Positions 34,004 through 45,355 of a DNA stretch of 64,000 bases are shown one piece after another. The stretch is from positions 186,001 to 250,000 of the forward strand of contig JAHQIW010007122.1 in NCBI GenBank assembly GCA_019055375.1, written 5' to 3'. The stretch is from Parelaphostrongylus tenuis (Eukaryota; Nematoda; Chromadorea; Rhabditida; Metastrongylidae). The position numbers were made by a program, and so were the translations under genes. The first letter of the stretch is position 1. Each line of letters begins with the position of its first letter. Under the pieces are notes generated by a model. The model was not told the DNA's origin and searched no databases. It saw only the letters and a list, made by a program, of their open reading frames with translations.

Positions 34004-34182
34004 TTCCTCAGTCATTGCGCTAGAAACGTGATATTCAAAATCTTACTTTTCAGGAAATATCAGCACACCGCAAGAAATATGATGCATCCGTAACTTGCGT
34101 GGCATTCCATCCGTCTCGACCGCTGATTGGATCGGCAGGTGCTGACTCTCTCGCCAAGGTCTACTGTCCAGCCTCCGCTTAA
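23265..34182 (+). CDS. cash-1: striatin, STRIPAK scaffold, nineteen exons
   Basis: Exons: 23265-23324, 25036-25146, 25224-25327, 25419-25495, 25558-25655, 25849-25923, 26161-26228, 28071-28244, 28299-28366, 29207-29355, 29704-29787, 29880-29967, 30071-30169, 31859-31927, 32026-32152, 32253-32399, 32480-32587, 32683-32822, 34054-34182. Striatins are B''' subunits of PP2A that assemble the STRIPAK kinase-phosphatase complex. A polyQ tract (residues 5-13) precedes the conserved coiled coil (HFLQHEW, then RISFLQGERKGQENLK, about 28-95). WD40 repeats begin near residue 340 (TAGEDGTAKLWN, GGRDGVICCWN, TAGDDRKIRYFDN, SGSHDGSLRMWN). All junction phases agree and give 657 residues, provided one extra base near 32131-32133 is ignored: there SDGT should continue VKLWEP but reads CEAVGT. 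Introns carry SINE, LINE, mariner-MITE and microsatellite insertions. An assembly error is likelier than a pseudogene. Confidence 0.95.
23490..24085. mobile_element. palindromic mariner-derived MITE in striatin intron 1
   Basis: Outer inverted repeats of about 105 bases: GTCGTTCCATAAGTTCTTG through TTCAACTGCGCATTT, against the inverse from AATTGCGCATTTGAATGG to GAACTTTGGTGTTTATTGC. Inside, both arms carry the start of a mariner-type transposase. The minus strand reads RLLLVHEWR, then an EAASKIDEAWGDD helix-turn-helix segment, then ERTARKWIARFEVGNSSLE. The catalytic domain is absent. A second copy is at 33345-33875. Confidence 0.8.
24310..24596. repeat. alternating purine-pyrimidine microsatellite
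   Basis: About 285 bases of TA, TG and CA steps (TATATACATATACACATATA and similar) in striatin intron 1. All frames give YI/HI/CI-rich open reading frames as an artefact of the composition, so none is a gene. Confidence 0.9.
26765..27045 (+). repeat. SINE S1 copy in striatin intron 7
   Basis: The head GTCTGACTCAGTGGTTGAAG with a degraded B box precedes the S1 body (GGCTCATCAAGC, GAGTTCTTGTAAAGGAC, GCGCATTTCTCAGGAGT). It is followed directly by a TA/TG-rich tract (27050-27172). Confidence 0.7.
27050..27172. repeat. TA/TG/CA microsatellite
   Basis: An alternating purine-pyrimidine tract attached to the 3' end of the S1 SINE in striatin intron 7. Confidence 0.85.
27405..27665 (+). mobile_element. 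RTE-type LINE 3' fragment in striatin intron 7
   Basis: It reads SKMR*AGHVLRYNDNLWT, then a segment equivalent to [15 protein letters not shown], and ends CGGTCAACGGGACCACAG. It matches 13575-13885 in order but with stop codons. A TATG-rich microsatellite starts immediately at its 3' end (27672), as LINE tails often show. Confidence 0.8.
27672..27800. repeat. TA/TG microsatellite at LINE tail
   Basis: Repeats of ATATGTATATATATATGTAT directly follow the RTE fragment, suggesting expansion from the LINE tail. Confidence 0.85.
28775..28975. repeat. TA/TG microsatellite in striatin intron 9
   Basis: About 200 bases of TATATATGTATG-type alternating purine-pyrimidine sequence between striatin exons 9 and 10. 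Confidence 0.9.
30170..31858. other. striatin intron 13, no recognised content
   Basis: A 1.7-kb intron with scattered short open frames. None resembles a family I know, and I see no intact repeat. The G|GT phase and the continuation FTG to GRDGV across it are exact. Confidence 0.55.
32921..32985. repeat. TA microsatellite in striatin intron 18
   Basis: TATATATAATATATATATAT-type tract directly 5' of the S4 SINE. Confidence 0.9.
32985..33135 (+). repeat. S4 SINE copy, 5' degraded
   Basis: It shares with 37594-37790 and 55203-55375 the series CTTGCCACCGAGAGGCTAATGATGCTC, then GGCTATCCTGCGGATTGCAAGG and a tail. The A box is poor in this copy. Confidence 0.6.
33160..33335. repeat. TA/TG/CA microsatellite in striatin intron 18
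   Basis: Alternating purine-pyrimidine sequence ending in a TA run immediately before the mariner-MITE. Confidence 0.88.
33345..33875. mobile_element. palindromic mariner-derived MITE in striatin intron 18
   Basis: Its left end TTAGGTCGTTCCATAAG resembles mariner terminal repeats, and the right end returns as CTCGTGGAACAAG. The inner arms match 23490-24085. A plus-strand helix-turn-helix remnant reads GAWGDDTDAERTVRKCFSKF, and the opposite arm carries the inverse. No catalytic domain remains. Confidence 0.8.
33885..34000. repeat. TA dinucleotide microsatellite
   Basis: Includes an essentially pure TA run of about 55 bases ending 50 bases before the last striatin exon. Confidence 0.92.
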
Positions 34183-35760
34183 ATCTCGGCTACACGATTC
34201 GTTAGCTTGTCCTACAAAAAGACGCAATCGGAACGCAAAGTCTCGGTTCGAATTACCGTCTATTTTGTTACTTCTTCTCTTTGGTACTGTGCTCTGCTTC
34301 ACGTTTACCTGTGAATAGTACCGTATGTGAATTCCGTTTAGTTGTTGAGCTACAGTTGAGATATATTCCTAGAAGTCCAGATAGCATCCTAACTAGGAAT
34401 AAGGCCAAATGTAGGACCAGTCGTCTTTGGGATCGCTATTCCACCTCGCCTTTTAGCACTTACGATCATTGTCTGTAGGTCAAGGCCCAAGCATAGCTGA
34501 TAGCAGAAAACTTTTCCCCAATCGTTTTGCTACAAGAAGCATTTTTATCATTAAACAAATAGTTCTGCGCTAATTTCATGGAGACCTTCAACGCTCTGAT
34601 ATATTTCTGCAATTTATGCGCAGTGGTGTTAGGTTATAGAAAGTTTGAAATTGCTCCGGTGACTTTGTTACTCATGCACGACAGTCCGCTGTTCAAAGGT
34701 GTTGATAAGTCTTCCAGCTATACTGTAACTATCTAAATAATTTGTGTAGTGATTTTGCTCTCAACAGTATATTTGATTTGTGAATGTGGCGTATAGGTAG
34801 GATGACGTCTGGATGTGTTTATCATCACCTGATTTTTAAATTTGCCAAACCTAACCACATGAAGATTATAAACCAGTTGGTTTATAGAATTTTACTTTTT
34901 CCCATCATTGATCAAATTATTCTTGAAGTGTTTGCTTCTTTTAACCTCCAATTTCGCAAAGTTTCACTTCAAATAGTTCTTTTTTCAGAGTGAAATTTAT
35001 GCTATTTGACCACTCTTGGCAGCAATTAGTGAAATTTTGGCGAAATTGTAGAAATACTGTATATGGAATGCATACGTGTTCTTTTCTTACATAAATGTTA
35101 TTGCATTATATACTGTGTACATCATAAGTGGGGAAAGTCTCAAGATTCAGATAGGCTGTTAACCGTTCTTATTTTTTCTCCCCCCAACGCTATCTGAATG
35201 ATGACTAAAATTGCGTTAGTCATTCGGAGTTATCTGCGCTTTAGTCTTAGGTTGTCATTGGTATTTTTAGCCCTATCGCTTAGTTCTATATCGCCACCGT
35301 ATCAAATTGCCTCATAGGTCTTTGCCGAATGCATTCGACATCGAATAGAAATCGAATCTGTGTCGGAGAATCGCTACTCCTATTTTCGTCTCGTATTCCC
35401 CTCTTTAATTCGATTTTCCTAAATTATCAATAATACTTGTATTTCATACTACACATCATTTAACTTCTGTGTATTGTTCCACACCTGTGGAATGATTCCA
35501 GCTCGTTTGCTGAATGAAAAAGAAACTCGTACACCTTGTCCATCAACACTACTTGAGCCTATATAGTTGGCTTTACCACGTTTATGGGGAGAACTTCAGT
35601 AATTTCCCACATTTCACATACGACATCATTGATTCACGTAGTTATTGGAAATAAAATATAAGGTTAGAAAGATTGTCCTATGGCACTTGAAAAAAATTGG
35701 AAATCTGTGCATGAATTCCAAATAAAAATAAAAACAGTTGATCGTCAAAATAAAGGCCAT
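34183..35760. other. striatin 3' flank, no further gene seen
   Basis: AT-rich sequence holding the presumed striatin 3' UTR. No clear AATAAA lies close to the stop. I see no conserved coding sequence or repeat. Confidence 0.5.
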
Positions 35761-36320
35761 CGTTCTCTACGACCTTCTGCCATCGGTCCGCCAAGTTTCG
35801 GATCTGGTCGAAATTCTTTTAATTTCGCAAAGAAAGCGAACGTTCAAAAAGTTGCATTCGGATCGGAAAAGGCCAAAGTGGCATGGAGCGCTTTTTGGGC
35901 TGTAGATGAGGATACGGCAGAAGCTCGACTCCGTGCAATTCATCAAACCTGTTTTGGTCTTTTCGGCAGTGTACGATTTGGCATTGTTTTGCTGAATCAA
36001 GACGCACTTTCGCTTAACCAAGGACAGGTACTTCTCTTTAAGCTTGTAAACTCGGCCCAACTGCTAGCGATAGAGCTCGATGTTCGGAACGAACTCAAAA
36101 ATGCATAACTTCAAGATTCTACCAAATCTTCGTTGCTCTACTTTGTTGGACGTCCTAAACGAGGCCCTCTTCGAGGTCAAGATCTCGGGCATTGAGAAGG
36201 GTTGAAACCAGCGTCCAGCAGCAGATTTGCTTGTTGTGCCTTCCCCTTCAACTTCGTTGATTTCATCGACTGCAGCTCGCTGTGGAAGACCTTTTCTCCA
36301 ATAATGACGCAATAAAACGC
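35760..36320 (-). pseudogene. mariner transposase remnant, internally deleted
   Basis: Minus strand: an N-terminal helix-turn-helix part near 36312-36190 (MRHYWRKGLPQRAAVDEINE, then GRWFQPF) and a C-terminal part near 36000-35770 (LIQQNNAKSYTAEKTKTGLM, then HFGLFRSECNFLN). The middle third with the first catalytic Asp is missing. The YSPDLAPCD region that supplies the last Asp reads YSPKSAPCH. At least two of the catalytic residues are gone, so this is a dead copy. Confidence 0.82.
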
Positions 36321-37024
36321 AAACCTAGATTGTGTCGTTGGACATGGGCGAAGGCTTATAACAAAGTGACATCAAAGACGAATAATATAAATATAAATAA
36401 TAATAATATCTAGGCCTTCAGTGGGAAAATTCCACGTGAGAAACTGTGATATTCCCATAATATATATGGGAGTTATCTTATGCTTATTGAAATGCTGAAA
36501 ACTTTCTTTCCAACCGTAGTAAAGGAATTTATTCTGATAGTGCATCCAGAATAGCTTGAGTCATTGAAGCGAGAGCATGAGAAATTGTTTTGCTTCACGT
36601 TACTCAACGTACAAAATATATTCCACCTAGTTTGGAAAGAGAAATGGCCTTGGAAGCGTTGAACAGCTTAGACGTTCCGTTGTGAGGTGCTTGAGTACTT
36701 CACAGGCACCTTATCATAGTCCAAAATGTCATTAGCATTGACGAAAAAAACGTCAACAACTCTACCATCTTGCCAAAAATACCTACAGTCATCTTCGAGA
36801 TGTCGTGCGAAATTTGGATTAGGAGAACAAGGAAGTGAAATTTTATTGTTGGCCATTTCGCAATCATCGCTAAATAAGGAGGAAAAAATAACAGCACTGT
36901 TCAATGTGAATCAAGAGGACGGTAATGGAATGGTTCGTATTACAAAATTGAGAGATGTAATTTGAAGCTTCCCACTTTCTCTAACAATCATATATCCAAA
37001 CGCAATTGTGTATTTTAAGATGTC

Positions 37025-37320
37025 GAAAATAAGGTGGGTTAGGATACCTGATTTTCGATGATGCTGAACGGACAATGACCAATGGACAAGAGTTGTTAGA
37101 GACTCAGTTCTACCAGTGTGCTAAGGATACAGCTTAAGTCTCGCTAACCCTCCTGTTAAAGGTCGTGGTGGATACCCTCGATGAAAGATGTACTGTTTAG
37201 CGGATTCATGGATCAGTTGGAATCCACTGGGGCTACTCTTGTACGGCAAGGATGATGAAGACTTTATCTGCCTTTATGTCATTTAAACGACACTGGTGGA
37301 CAGGTCAGAGAGATGAAAAT
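37025..37320 (+). mobile_element. possible RTE LINE 3' relic
   Basis: It starts like KIRWV, then NDQWTRVVRD in the position of the DNRWTRAV motif, followed by frame-broken sequence and an A-rich tail near 37376. Strongly decayed, so the call is tentative. Confidence 0.4.
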
Positions 37321-37593
37321 TCTCCTAGGAGTTGAGAAGTTGTCTCTCATAGTCAGGTAGCAGTCTTGACGAGGAAAAAAAAATTTAGAAAATTTCGATT
37401 TCATTGTGAAGAAACCTGTACGCAGTTATAAAATCTTCAATCTAAAAAGTCCCATATCCTCATGGAGTTTCGAGAAATCGCGAAGCCGTTTTGGATACTA
37501 GCAGAAATGATTAAGCTATCACAACTTATCTTGAGGTCTTTTACATCATAGCAAGTATTCAAACACTATATGCAGTCAATAACAATAAGTATG

Positions 37594-37790
37594 GGGGCGC
37601 CGTGGCTGAGTGGTTGTGATGCTCGTTGCGGCTGCTGCGTGGAGCCGAGCTCCGCCCTTCAGCATTCTCCGCTAGCCAACAAAAACGCCTTATGAAGCTC
37701 CACAGCCGGGCTATCCTCTAGATTAGCAAAGAGACCGCGCTCAATTTGTATTATACCGGGTTCAAGAAGAGTACGAAAAAACGGACCGAA
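37594..37790 (+). repeat. S4 SINE copy with good A box
   Basis: GGCGCCGTGGCTGAGTGGTTG gives a canonical A box (TGGCTGAGTGG), as in tRNA-Leu or tRNA-Ser. No clear B box is seen. The body includes CACAGCCGGGCTATCCTCTAG. A near relative is at 55203-55375. Confidence 0.75.
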
Positions 37791-37799
37791 TGCTAGAAA

Positions 37800-38995
37800 A
37801 AAACGTGGTATCCGCACAATAAAAGAAAATTGTGATGATGGGTCGTGTGAATAAGTAAATAAATACAAGAATTGTTAGTAGTTTTGTTGCTCCAGTCATT
37901 CCCAACATGGGTTTGTTATTGAGATAACAGGAAATAAAGCGAAATAGTGTGCTAAGTGTGTTGATTGAAATGCTATTATTGTACAATAAATCTGTTTAAA
38001 CATGGTGTTCATCCTCATAACATCAGTGGAATGTCTTGAGAATAAAGGTTGGAAAGCGCACACTATTTGTAACGTTAACCTCTGCCCTTCTACAAGCAAC
38101 AGTTTCTGTGAGCTTAACTATAAATATGTACTCCATTCGACCTCATAAGAAGTTTCTGCTGTGTGATCAAATCAAACACGCAGTCTCAAACGAAAGTCGG
38201 TTTTTTTTGCTATTATAAACTGTAGATAATATCCTTGATATCCTTGAGACCATTACCTAGTATATACTGGTTAAGAGGACTCAGAACAACAACAACGAAA
38301 AAATAGCTCTTCACAACAAAGTAAATGGCAGAACGGAATTTCTTGTGACCAATTCAAATCAGCTTATATGCATACAACGTATGTGTGAAGCGCCACTCCG
38401 GACTCCAGGCATATAAATATAATAAGTGGAAAGTACATGAGAATTCTAGATTAACCGATATCGAAAATATCATGCGACATATATCTCGAAAGCAGTGACA
38501 AAATACTTTGATCAATGGACGGTAATCTTAAACCTTATCATCATTGATATGCATTGCCATCTCGTCAGCGAAATACTAGTTCGTTCATTAACCGAATTCT
38601 GTCAACAACGTGCGTTTGAATACACTTTTTAATAAAACTCGGAAACTGTTTTCTCTTCAAGCAGAAGAATCAGTTACGTTGATGTCGTTCGAATCGAATC
38701 ATGGAGTTGAAGGTACCGAAGTGTTAGCAGAATAAAGCATTGATTTCAACCAGTATAACCGTATAAAAGAAGGTGTCTGAAAATGTTGTGTGTCAACACT
38801 TTCAGTCGACTGTTCTGAGGTCTCACTTGAAATTAATACATCTTGACGGCATATTTTGGGGCTTTTATGAAGTTTGTTATGGCACTTATGAAGAGCTCTA
38901 TACGTGTTTCGTCCTCTAAGGTCTTGAAAATTCCCAAAATACGCTGTCATGATACATTAATTTCAAGCGAAGTCTCAAAATTGTCGTTCGAAGGT
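37800..38995. other. gene-free stretch with a hammerhead 3' relic
   Basis: No coding sequence is recognised. At about 38850-38950 the minus strand has GAGGACGAAACACG and then a family-type tail (AAGTGCCATAACAAAC), a relic of the hammerhead element with the first core box lost. Confidence 0.45.
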
Positions 38996-39079
38996 TTTGA
39001 TATGTATATACTGGCGTAATAGTCGTAAGCCAAGTAAACGACGATTGACTGTCAATCTGTCTCAAACACCACTGTGATC

Positions 39080-39260
39080 TTTTCACTGTGTGTTGAGTGT
39101 TTCGGCGTCGATTCTTCTACATGGGAGGTATATTCCCGACCAAACTGACTGACTGAACCGAAAAGCACCGTGCTACTGATGAGGCTGAAAGGCTCAAATA
39201 CGTGTTTAGCACTTTTGAAGGGCCATAACAGACCTCATGAAAGACTCCTGTCAAAACGTA
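39080..39260 (+). repeat. family II hammerhead element
   Basis: It shares CGTCGATTCTTC, TGAACCGAAAAGCACCG, the ribozyme, and a tail with CATAACAGACCTCATGAAAG with the copies at 50640-50960 and 59460-59785. Confidence 0.7.
39170..39212 (+). ncRNA. hammerhead ribozyme motif, one core change
   Basis: Stem I GUGCUA pairs perfectly with UAGCAC. The core is CUGAUGA and stem II is GGCU-GAAA-GGCU (two Watson-Crick pairs, two G-U). The second box is CAAA instead of GAAA. The stem I sequence differs wholly from family I yet still pairs, which is covariation supporting the structure. Confidence 0.7.
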
Positions 39261-39514
39261 TCAATGTTGTGTATTGTTGTTGAAATTAATAGTATTATAA
39301 ACTCTGGGGTAGAAAATCAGCTTTACTGAGGTAAAATTAATGACCTTTGATAATGACTGTGAGATAATGTAGTAACCAAACCATACAAAGCATGAGGCAT
39401 ACAAAGTGGTATCGAAAACCAAGTAACAAAAACAATTTGGTCAATCACCTTTCCTCTCATCCTTCACACATGAAAAAATATCTAATTGAAAACATTTTTT
39501 GAACGGCTAAAAAC

Positions 39515-40385
39515 GTGTGCACAGAAGAAGAGGAAAGGAACGAATCGTTAAACTTGGCGCGAAAAATTGCCATTTCCAACGACTACAAAACATTTGCCAC
39601 TCGGGAATATTCCAAAAGTGGAATCAGATCCCAAAAAAACAATACTCCGCACCTGAATAGAGTTCCCTTCGAACTGCCATTTATATCAAACGAAATTAGT
39701 AGCGCGGTTGAAAGGGTGCCTAAACAGATGCGGTCTTGAAAATTCCGTGGTAGTCATCGAAAGCTCTCCTCCTACCCTACGCCATCAGCTGATCCGCAAT
39801 AGACTTTATGATCGATTGGGCAACACCAAAAACTGTATGATCTGCCCTAACGGAAAAGAGGGGAATTGTATGAGATTGGGCACAATCTATTTACTAACAT
39901 GTAAAGCATGCGGGAAAGAATATGTAGGAGAAACGGGTAGACCACTTTTCATCCGCATAAAAGAACATCTAGACAGTAAATCTAAAATAGATAAAACCAA
40001 ACCTTTAGGTTTACATAGGGCACAAAAACACAAAACAAGGATTTTGATGTGACTGTCACAATCCTAGCGCAGGATTCAAAACATCCACGCGCAAAACTCT
40101 TGAGGCATTTTGGATAAACGCCAAAAACTCCGAAATGAACCGGAAGGACGAATGCGTCACCATCACACGAGATCGCGTGCCTTTTCTTCGTTTGATCTTC
40201 TAACTTGACCTACGCAGCATATAAATGAGACCATCCGAATCAATCAAATAGTCTAATACTACATACGCCCAGGCTCTGAAGAAGGCGGGTCCCCGAAACG
40301 TCAGTCGAACTTCTACGACTAATTTACCAACCTCGCGTCAGCTAATCAAGATAAGTTTTTTTGATCTCCATACAATTTTTCACTC
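39515..40385 (+). mobile_element. Penelope-like element, 3' part with GIY-YIG endonuclease
   Basis: The decayed ORF holds the segment before the nuclease (LPFISNEISSAVER), a zinc-binding cluster CMICPNGKEGNC, and the GIY-YIG nuclease as TIYLLT, CGKEYVGETGRPL, RIKEHL. It ends with DFDVTVTILAQDS after a frameshift at about 40035. Another frameshift is near 39710-39740. GIY-YIG linked to this Cys-rich region is characteristic of Penelope-like retroelements. The reverse transcriptase is absent, so the copy is 5'-truncated and inactive. Confidence 0.85.
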
Positions 40386-40710
40386 CGATATTGCCTTATT
40401 CCAAAATCCACATGAGTATGGAAGCAAATAAGTTTGGTTATATGCTAGCACGTAGTTCAGTCCTTTTTTTGAGTTGTTGGTAAAATCACTGAAGAACTGT
40501 GACGTTTTCTTGTGAAACTTTCGCACCTCACAAAGATTCCTTATGTCTGAGGTAGGGACAACCTGGCTGTCCAGAGCTTTTATGACTGCCTCTGGCCTAA
40601 TTGAGATAAAATTTTTTGAAATGATGAAGTGTGACAGACACTCTCGTGTACTCTCACGACATTTCAGTAAGACTCATCTGTTTTGAGAGTGTGGTCTGCC
40701 GCACTCAATT

Positions 40711-40726
40711 CCCCCCCCCCCCCCCC
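40711..40726 (+). repeat. poly-C run (16 C)
   Basis: An uninterrupted homopolymer between the Penelope-like and RTE fragments. Confidence 0.95.
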
Positions 40727-40789
40727 AAACTTCGTTCGGACACATAGTTATCCTTAATTAATGTTTTGTCCACTCTATTTACGATGACT

Positions 40790-42000
40790 GGAGTGAACAT
40801 TTCATGGAATGCGCAGAAAGCAAATGGGGCGATAGCTTTCGATGTTGTGGAAGTCTCACTCTTTGAGCAATAACGCGTATGATTTTCTCCACTACCTTTC
40901 TGGGAGCTGTTATTGTTCCGCCCTTAGCTTCGGTGTTCAGTCGCTTTGGCTTTATAACTGGCGAAGCTTCTAAAGGCTTTGCGAATCCTCTTCTCAGCTT
41001 CTGCGGGTGCAACCATAGCTCCTGCCTTTCTCTTTTTTAGATCTTCTTTTGCGGCTTCTCTGCAGCGTTCTACAAATGCGGGCATGGATTAGCTGTTGTC
41101 TGTGACCCGAGTGATTACAAGTTGACGTTTATAAAGTCACACATCTCTTGCTGACTTTCAGACTCTCGACTTTGATAGTGATAATGCTAAAATGTTCAAT
41201 AAGTCGGTCAGGTTCTTCGTCGATGTTGATATTAGCGGCATCCTTTCAAAAGTCGGCTAACGAATGAAACATCCCAGGTTATGGCAGCTTTGAGATTTTG
41301 CTTCATCAACTTATCGTATTCTTTTTTTTCAAGGAAAATTGAATTTAGCACGGAGTTAATCATGTGATATCGTATAAATTTTGAGACTGAAGCGACATCG
41401 ATTAAGCAAAACCTTCGATTTACGCGGATGTGGATTTTATTACATTATGATATTTCATTTTCATGACCCCATGCCCACTGTTGAAAATGACGTTTCCAGA
41501 ATTGATAGTTATTTTTGGTGGTCTTGGTCATAATGATTAACTCATACCTGTTGGTGCCATTAAGACCTTTTATAGGCGTTCTCTTCGATCCAGTCTTCGT
41601 GATAATTTTTCCCATAATGATGTTGAAGAACGTATATTCCTTCTTGTATAACTTCACTGAATCCAAACTGGAGCGCTTCAACTTCGTCTTCGTCACAGCT
41701 TCATGTCGGACGTAAGTGGCGAAGCCTGTCAAAGCCGGTATCGCCAATGCTTCAACTCGTCTGACTCGAGTTTTCGGTTGTGTCAGTAAATCGATGTTCA
41801 AGATGAATTCGTATTGACGAGAATCGTAATGCTCTGACGTCTCTACTATTGCATGCTCTGACTAACTTCTTCTTCGGCGTCACCCACACCATGAGAGGAG
41901 CAGCGTCTTCTCGTCTCCGCAAGTCTAAAAACATGGTACATTGTCCATCTTACCTTTAAATCCTCTGTAGAGGACTTAGGTGCAAGTGGAAGTATAGTAG
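40790..42000 (-). mobile_element. RTE-type LINE, endonuclease and linker fragment
   Basis: Minus strand, in order: DLLTQPKTRVRRVEALAIPA (the RTE endonuclease start), a segment equivalent to the DHTFFKVIVGDFNAK motif reading EYTFFNIIMGK, QFWKRHFQQWAWGHEN for the RWTWESPNG motif, then the linker with FVERCREAAKEDLKKRKA and finally TITAPRKVVEKII just before the reverse-transcriptase domain. Several frameshifts and stops. The reverse-transcriptase domain itself is not present here. Confidence 0.75.
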
Positions 42001-42004
42001 ATAT

Positions 42005-44930
42005 AGATCGTCAACTCAGTCTATTGAAAATCAGGCAGCCTAGAATTCTTGTAAGAATTTAGGTAATCGTCCTATTCAACACTACCGCACTGTAGCTATT
42101 TCGTAGTCAAAGAATGAGGTCCAAATCTTTTTCACCTTGTTTACCTTTGCGATGCCCACATATTGCTCGATGAGCTCTGAACACGAGGACATATTTGCTT
42201 ACAAGAGCTTGATAGTTTCTTCCGGAATGGACAGGAAGGAATTTTTTGCTTGAAGAGGATAGCTGGCTCTTTTCAAATGCACCTTCTAGTCACTTTGTTG
42301 CACGGTTTTGGTCAATAAAGACTTGTAGAATACAAAAAAGTGTGTCAGATTAGTGCAGCAAAAATAGAAGGTCTGTTTTTTTAATCCTACTGATCTCTGG
42401 GGTGCGCAAGATCGCTTTTATGCTTCGTTTAAACTCCAATCGCTATCTGAAGACGGGTCACGTGGCCTTGCGATTAGAGATCTTTCTGTGAACTGATTGA
42501 TGAGCAGAAATTGTGTGCCGTCAAATTTGTGAGTATCAAATATTCTTAATAACGCACAGGCATTTCTGATGGAATTACCACCTGAGAAGGAAAACATTGT
42601 GACACTGCGTTCGACAACGGCCATCTCAGCGTTGAAGTCATTTTCCTGTTTAATCCATTTTCAACATTTGTGTACATGCAAAATGTATTTGTAAGAATAC
42701 TGAGATACGAGTAAAATTTCGAGTCTGGTGTATGTGTAACGGAGTTGAACCGCGATTGAACCTTTGTGGAGCAGTGCAGACTCACACTACACTGTGGAGG
42801 TCGTCGCTCTGACATTATCTATGTAGTGCTCGACCGTATTTGTTACTATTATTAATCATCCCTCAACTTGACCGTAGCTCCATTTCAATAGATCAGTTCC
42901 GGTAACGAATGTCTACTGATTCCAATCGATGTGGTTGATACGAGACCAAGAGAAAGGCAGAGTGAGGATCTTGATGGTGTGGTCCAAGCGCGCACTATCC
43001 GAAAGGTACAGTCGCAAATGGGGTCCATTACGCAGACATCAAGTCCCGAGTTTTGATTGTATCCCAGCATTCTTGTGAAGATTTTAATGGTTACTGAAAG
43101 AAGGTGACGAACCATTTCTAAATTAAGTGCGCAGTGCCTAAAAAGACGAAAGTCACTACGCGGAAATTGGTGGCAGACATTATTCACTGCGACATGTGAT
43201 ATCTGCGTGAAAGAGGAAATGCTTTGCTGTAAAACTGATACGCCTCATCAGATGTTGAGGGGACAAGCGGATTTATTGTCAAAAGATAAAGGATAATTTT
43301 TTGCTACAAAACAAGGCATTTGCTCATGCTGCGAAAGGTAAACGGATGAGAGAACAATTTTCTGCCATATCACTCTTATCCTTGAGATTTTCACAAGCAA
43401 GCACACTACCTCCTCTTCGGACGATCGGTTTTATTTCTCCGTGAACAACTCTGAGCAAAAAGTAGTCGAAAAAATTTTTGGGGCCTATGTGAGCATGTGA
43501 GCTATATGAATTACATATTCATGTGCGAAAGTAATGTCTAATTATCAATGCTAACGTTTATATATAGGAGGTATTCTATTTCTACCCATAAAGATGTTCC
43601 TTACAAGGTTTTTTTGGCCACTTGGATGAAGAGCAGTTAGAAAAAGCTGTAGCATTCCAAAATCGTCACTTAAAAAATTCACATTTTTTATAATCTTTCA
43701 CTTCTTAGCAATAAGATAACTGTACTGCTATCCAAGCCGTGTAGTGGTAAGCCTAGTCTGTTCATGACTAACTTTTTCTCTCCTTTTTGAAGTGCCATGA
43801 GGCTTTTTTGTTAGAGGTTGACCGATCCAGATTGTCTGTTGAATTGGCACCTGCAAGCTTATATCGGGCGAGCCTACGAACAGGACCAAAACTAGTATTT
43901 TAGTACTTTCAAATCCCATGAAATAATAAAAATTTTACAAATTTTTGAATCCTAGCATTTCTGATGAGAAATTTCTCTAAAGTTGTTTCAAATGCAAGGA
44001 GTCATCTTTCCAGCTGTGTGGCAAAGGTCTTTGGGTAGCTTGTGATTTCATACGGAAATTTGTGCAATAAGGAAAACATATCAGAAGGAGTAACCATATT
44101 AGAAAAAACCAAATTGAAAATCCGGTGGTTTATTCTTAACTCCAGAAGGGCCAACAAATTACTTTAAGTGGTTACTTTGGGAGACTATGACCTTGTCTAG
44201 TTGATACTTGAGTGATGCCAATAATGGTAAAGCCGACTTTCTACCTCAAGCCCAGCATGTTCCGGTCCATGATATTGCTGCCGAAACTTTGATTGAGATT
44301 TGTGATGCAATGAAACCAGAAAACAAATTCCGTAATATGCTGTTGTTATGGCGATAAAACGGTGTGTCAAGTGACATCATGTCACTTGTTACCTGTTTCA
44401 TGGATCACAATATCGAATTATCTAATCAAAATTGTCTAAAACCTTCACGGCAACCAGTCTTTGAGATTATTTTGCAGCAAACAATACATCAAATTTAATT
44501 GCACTCGTCCAGAAAATGAGAGCAATAAACTCAATAAACGGCAATATTATGACTCCTTCAATAGTGAAGAGGGGATCCCTTTATGAAACTAATAGTGCCT
44601 GCTCCGGTGCCCATAGCACCTCGTCGCGTAGTCGCGTACACTTGTTTATCTCCTACCTTTTGGTCCTCATTTACGACCATTTTCTGTGTCACAGACTATT
44701 AAACTAATTGTAATGGGCGAAATTTAAAAGTTCTAAAATTATAGTCATTATGAGCTAGTGCAAAATCAAAGATTATGAAACCTCTGAATTCACCCTTTCG
44801 CCACCATTCAGAGATTTCAATGTGCACGTTGAATGCGACGCTAAGTGGTACCCTTCTTTCCGATTCACTCTGCTACTCAGACTCTTTTATCACCTCGTAT
44901 TCAATTGAAAGCTGATCTCACATAGATTAT
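42005..44930. other. gene-free stretch
   Basis: Apart from a tRNA-like unit at 42725-42815 I recognise nothing. Short open frames on both strands are unsupported. Confidence 0.45.
42725..42815 (-). repeat. S2 tRNA-like SINE copy
   Basis: The minus strand has GACCTCCACAGTGTAGTGTGAG in the A-box region and GGTTCAACTCCGTTAC at the B box. Diverged. Confidence 0.55.
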
Positions 44931-45112
44931 GTATTACAGCAAAGCGAAAAGTGTTTTTAATGCTTTGTACATATGGAAAGACGTTTTGCCTGGTAAAATA
45001 AGTTTGATGGATATAAATAACCTAAAGAAGGTGTAGAAATGCACTTGAAATATCCAATAACGCCAAACAGGAATATCGTAGCGCAGTGAATAGATAACGG
45101 ACGGATTTCCAA

Positions 45113-45114
<2 letters not shown>

Positions 45115-45203
<89 letters not shown>

Positions 45204-45216
45204 ACACACACACACA

Positions 45217-45264
<48 letters not shown>

Positions 45265-45291
45265 ACACACACACACATACACACACACACA

Positions 45292-45338
<47 letters not shown>

Positions 45339-45355
45339 ACACACACACACACACA
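45115..45355 (-). repeat. CA/TG dinucleotide microsatellite
   Basis: About 240 bases of CA on the plus strand with a few CAC or TAC interruptions. It creates artefactual CVCV open frames on the minus strand. Confidence 0.97.

Noticed and set aside
35680..36108. 142-codon plus-strand open frame
   Set aside because: It is the complement of a mariner transposase remnant on the minus strand.
40279..40310. Hammerhead-like CTGAAGA ... GAAACGTC near the Penelope-like 3' end
   Set aside because: Stem II is very short with a mismatched closing pair, and there is no room for stem III between GAAA and GUC. Penelope-like elements are known to carry hammerheads, so it may be a relic.
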